Shown piece by piece: positions 50,801-56,800 of a stretch of 64,000 nucleotides of DNA. The position numbers and the translations under genes are program-made. Within the stretch, counting starts at the first letter, position 1. Every line of letters begins with the position of its first letter. The notes beneath the pieces are model-generated. The model made no database searches. It saw only the letters and a list, made by a program, of their open reading frames with translations, and was not told the DNA's origin. This DNA is from Atopsyche davidsoni (taxonomy: Eukaryota; Arthropoda; Insecta; Trichoptera; Hydrobiosidae), in assembly GCA_022113835.1 (NCBI GenBank), contig JAILWY010000014.1, positions 10,169,501-10,233,500 on the forward strand, written 5' to 3'.

Positions 50801-53800
50801 ATCTGCATGTTATTACCATGGAAGATAGGCATTTCCACATCACTGCATGTGCAAGAGGCTTTTACCTCAACCAGTAAGTGTTCACCCATATATCTCACAC
50901 CTTCTAGGTATGCTTTCATCAAGAGAGATTTGTTTTTATTTTAAATTTTATCTTATCTCTTATCTTCATCATCTTATCTTCATCAATAATCTCCAATAAA
51001 TGTTGTTGTAGCCTTAAGTTGTTGAAACCATATTGTGGTGATTATTGTCAGGTTAATCCTCACACCCGAATGAAACAAAATACTCATGTTCCTGCTAATA
51101 TATTTCATGCTCTAAAATAGATTTTGTGACTGAGTACTTCTATTGACTTTGTAACCGTGGTTGTGAATTGATTAATTAATAAAATACACAGATTACAAGC
51201 CTCCTCTGCATTCTTATCTTAATAAGTTGAAATTGTATCTATATATTTGATTTTGATTATTTTAGGTCAACTGAAGAGATCTTTAATCCGAGGTCTGCCA
51301 GTCCTTCTCACCTGAGCCATTCCCTCATGGATCTACTGGCCAGCATATCCCCTGCCTTTAAGCGGTCCTTCGGGACTGTGCAGCGTCGCCGCACACAGAA
51401 ACACCCCTTCGAGCGAGTCGCCACCCCCTACCAAGTTTACTCCTGGGCTGCCCCTAATATTGAACACACAGTTGATGCCATCAGGGCTGAAGACAGTAAG
51501 TGAAACTAAAACCCTCAAATATTTAATTTGTCTTGTGATTTGTTGTATCATTGGTATTCTCCTTTTTTTTTTAAATGTATTTCTTAAGTTTTGGATGAGT
51601 CTTATGTTTAAAACTCGATTCATTTTAATTCATCAATTTAATTTCTACCATAGATTGTTTTTGATAAAATTAATTTGAATGTTAATCGTATATATATTGT
51701 TCAATATAAATTATACCAAACTTTTGCTAAAATATGATTTTCCTATTCAATGCCAATGAAACAACACCTTAAAAATATTACTGTCCAAAGATATTTTTTA
51801 GGATTTAAAGCAGTTTTGTAAATATAACTAGTTACATTTAGCGACTAAGAAATTTAAATAAAATTATTTTTTTAATAGTAATGTTAAAGTTTGAAAAAAA
51901 AACAGGTTTGTAAAAAGGTTCTCCGTTTTACCAAAACTATAAAAACTTTGTCTTTGTTATGATATACTTTCGTCTAATCGGTCATATTTTTCACAGCCAT
52001 GAATCTTTAGCAATATTTATTTAAAGTATATTAGTTTCCTATAAAATTTTAGTTTTGTTGGTATTGATTTCTTGCTTTATTGTGACCAATATAGGAAAAT
52101 GTATAATTTTGCAAAATGTTTATATTTTGGACTTGTGTTTTTGTGAATGGATTGAGGTATTGATATTTCTATTCTCCTGTTTCCTTCTATCCCTGTGTTA
52201 CAAATGTGAGACAAGCATAATTTTATATACACCCTGCCTAAGATCAAACAAAACTTGAGGCATGGTGTTATTTTAATATTTCCCTGTGTCCACACTATAG
52301 AGTGATTGTGAAATCAAATAAATACTTATTTACGAAAGGCATTTCGAATATTCCCTTAACCTCATTAAATAAGTATTATATGGAAATAAAATCTTGATAT
52401 TCTATGTGAAGTTTTGTTTATATGAAATAACTTTCCTAACAGCGTTCTCGTCCAAGTTGGGCTACGAGGAACATATCCCTGGCCAGACCAGGGACTGGAA
52501 TGAGGAGCTGCAGACCACAAGGGAGCTTCCCCGCAAAAATCTTCCTGAGAGACTCCTCAGAGAGCGAGCTATCTTCAAGGTAATTTTTAAACATAAATAA
52601 CTACATGCGTTGTTCCATATATGAGAATTATTTGGTTTTACAAATTTGTCTGCGTTTGTATTTTCTCTGTTCTAACATCTTAAAATCATCAGGGATCTTT
52701 GGCTCTGGTATTTGAAATTATGCTATTGACGCTGTTAAAATCCCGCCACAACTTTTTATATTACTATTGGAGTAAATGTATCGTAGAATTTGGTGATATA
52801 GTTATCAATCATTTGCTACATTGATTGATCATTTGAATAGAAGTGAGTCATGTGTTGTAGAGTATGTTTTATAAACCAACTTAAGCTATAATTTATTTTC
52901 TGTATCTTTGACCATATGTTAAATGGCCTCAACCATTAACATATGGCGGTATGTGTGTGATTGTTTTGAACTGAGATGATTTATAATATTTGTGTTTGAT
53001 TTTCAGGTGCACAGTGATTTTGTGGCCGCAGCTACCCGCGGCGCTATGGCAGTGGTGGATGGCAATGTGATGGCCATCAACCCTGGCGAAGAGGCCAAGA
53101 TGCAGATGTTCATCTGGAATAACATTTTCTTTTCCCTTGGTTTTGATGTCCGCGACCATTACAAGGAGCTGGGTGGAGATGCTGCTGCCTTTGTAGCTCC
53201 CGTGAGTATAAACCGATAAATATTCATTTGTATTCTTAATTAATTTAACTTTAATGAACTATAAAATTGATAAATTTAAATAAATTCCTACTGTGCAGCC
53301 ATCAATCAATTTATTCTTTACGTTGATAGATAAAAGCTGCCTGTGCACGTAAAGTAAATTTTTTAATTTTATGATGTTCTAAGATTACATATGTACATTA
53401 CGCATTTTGTTTAATTTTTTTTCAGAGAAATGATTTGCAAGGTGTGCGTGTGTACAGTGCAGTCGATCTGGAAGGCCTGTACACTTTAGGAACAGTTGTG
53501 ATCGACTACAGAGGATACCGAGTCACTGCGCAGTCCATTATTCCCGGAATATTAGAGAAGGAGCAGGAGCAGAGTGTTATCTACGGAAGCATTGACTTCG
53601 GGAAAACTGTTTTAACGCATCCCAAGTATATGGAACTTGTAAGTTTAAACTTTGACTATTGAATAATGCATCCTGTGCTGTGAATTAAGCAGTGCTATAA
53701 TATAAGGGTGGAGACTTTATTTTAATACTCATAACCTTTAAAAATGAGACTAGATGACAACATTGTTATTTGATTTTAGCTCAGTAAGGCCGGACAGCAA

Positions 53801-56800
53801 CTTAAGATCCTTCCTCACTCAGTGGTGAGCGCTAAGGGAGAGTCCGTGGAGTTGTGTTCAAGTGTCGAGTGCAAGGGAATCGTCGGCAATGACGGCAGAC
53901 ATTACATACTGGATCTGTTGAGGACGTTCCCTCCGGACCCTAACTTCCTTATTGGTGAGACAAAAATAATTTCCCATATGTGCGTTGTTTCCAAACTGCC
54001 TTTGGTATTTTGCCAACAGAGAAGTTGGCTCATTACCAAACTTATATATTTTTTAAAGTTTTTTGAGAAAGCTGCTTTTCATAAGAGATAAAAAAATTCT
54101 TAGATTTAAACAAAAGATCAATATAAATGTGTTTATTTCAGTGGAAGGGGAAGATCTGAAAGAAGAGATGAAAGCTCTAGGTTTTCCAATTGAACACAAA
54201 CACAAGCTGTGCTGTCTTCGCCAAGAGTTGGTCGATAGCTTTGTTGAGTAAGTTTAAATTACTGCAGTATTGTATTGTTTATAAAATTATTTATTGTTGT
54301 GATTATTAAAAGTGAGAATTCTTTTTAGAGCACGTTATTTAATGTTTATTCGATATGCTGCTTTCCATTTTCAACAATTGGGTATTAAAAAACAAAAGGG
54401 TAAAGAGTCTTCCAGTACTGATAGTAAAAGCTCCAATGAAGATTCTCCTACCGCCGTTGCTGCCAGTCAAGAGCAGCACGACGGCTCAATAATAGTTAAG
54501 GAGTCAACCGAGAAACCTGAAGCTAAGCCGCAACCTGCCAAAACCGAGAAGAAAAACAAAAAGGACCAAACTAAGAAGGAAGCTGAGGAAAAACAACAAA
54601 AAGACAAAAGCAATAGTAATAAGAAGAAGCAGGAGCCTGTAGACAAAAAGGTTGAAGTTGAAGTTGTGAAAAAGGTAGAAGAAGAAGCTAAATCAACCGA
54701 AGTTGCACCTGCTGCAATGAAAGAAGGAAAAACCGAATTAGTAACTAGTGATATTAATGAAGAAAAACCTGAAGGTGATAACAGTGTAGAGAGTTCGAGT
54801 GATATTGACTTAGTGCTACCTGCGGGAAGTGGTGAACCTGAGGTAGATGCTGATGAAGGGAAAAAAATTGTTGAAAGCATAATTGACTCTATTTCTAATG
54901 GCGATAAACAAGAAAGTAAGTTATCAATTTTATTATGCAAAATATACTTATAAAAGTAATACATTTTAATTTTCTTGCATTATTTAAAATATTCCAGATT
55001 TTACAAATACACTTACTAAGAAGAAAATTAATATAAAAATATTTCAATGAGTTTCATGTACTTGATATTATTAGATTTCGTTGTATAGGTAAAATGATGT
55101 TTGTTATAAAATTATATTTTTTCCAGTGGCAGAAAGCACACGTGATATTGTGAGAGCTGCTGCTCGCTCAGTGGGTTCACTTAAAGAGGCCGAGTTTGAC
55201 ATTCGCTTCAATCCCGACGTCTACTCCGAAGGCATCCAACACTCCTGTTCCAACGAGGAACTCACCAAGCAGAGGCATCTAGTCAAGGAAGCAGCCTCTT
55301 TCCTAGTCACTACACAGATTCCTACATTTGTAAGTCAAATACAGTTTGCTTAATTTAGTTCCAGCTTGATAATTTTTTCTATAGTTTTCTAGGCAGTGTT
55401 TGTGTGATTTGTGGCAATGGCCAAAAATGGGCAGACTTTTCTATCCCCACAATAATAGAATTTAATAGTGAATTTATTGTAATTGCTTCAAAATCAGTTT
55501 CATTTCGGTTTCTAAAGTAGATTTCTTGCTGTATTGGTATAAATTGAAATATTGTTTATTTTTAAATATTGGTATATTTGATATGTGAATTAAATTTGGT
55601 ACTTAGATCCGAGACTGCCTGGACCACTCATCTGCCCCCATGGACGGCAGCATGTTGGCGGATGCTCTGCACACACGAGGCATCAACATGCGCTACCTAG
55701 GTCGCATCTGTACTCTTCTCTCACAAGTCAAGTCCCTCTCTTATCTCCATACCATCGCTGTCTCCGAGATTATCCTAAGAGCCACCAAGCATGTGTTCAC
55801 ATCTTACGTTCAGGTAGGAACGAATATTTGTTATGATGTTATCAAAATTTATAAATATTTGCAATGAAGTGCATGCTTAGATCAAACGAAGTATAGTATA
55901 ACTGTAGATTATTATATTTTTCATTAAACATCGCCATCATTTAAAGTATCATATATTGACAATAGAGCTTTTTGTTGAAAGCCTAAGGGATTAAAATAAT
56001 AAACCTATTTTAAAAATAGCCAAGAATAGACAAAGGTGTATATTTAGTCAGTGCAGACATTTGCTTAGTTATAGTTGTAGGTTTATGGATAAAGTGAGAA
56101 CAAAAGAATTAATTGTTCATAATAAATACTCAACACATCTCTGTTATATTCCAGGGCTGCGAGCTGATGTCTCTGTCCCAGGGCGTGTCGCACTTCTTGA
56201 ACTGTTTGCTGTGCAGTGCACCGGTGCCTCCTCCCCCACCTTCAGAGGAGTTGCAGTCGCGATCCGCGCGTCGCCGTGGTAAGAAACGCGGTCGTCAGCC
56301 CGTGGGGGCCGCACCCGATGCCTGCGACTGGACACAGCTCACTGCGCGCACACTCTGGCAGCTTATCAAGCAGGAACTTAAGGTTTGAGAAATTTTTACA
56401 CAGCTATATGGAAAACTGATCATCATGTTATTAAAATTTAATTATAAATGGGATAATGGAAAAAGGGGTTCTTATCAAATATTTAAATAGGCTCTTCAAA
56501 TATGTATCACTATGCATTTGTCTTATTTCCACAGGCATACTGGGGATGGACCTTACCTACGGACAATCTCGATGCCACTATAGAAAAATATGGACTTCAG
56601 AAAATTTCATTATTGCGGTAAAGTATTGCACATTCTCAAAATTATATTCCTTTTATTTGTTATTTTTAAACATTTTTAAGTATTATTCTTTTTTATTTCC
56701 AGATCCTTCTGTATTAAAGTTGGTCTTCAAATACTTCTAAGAGAGTACGACTTTGATAGTAAAAACAAAGTGACATTCAATTGCTCTGATATTATGAATA

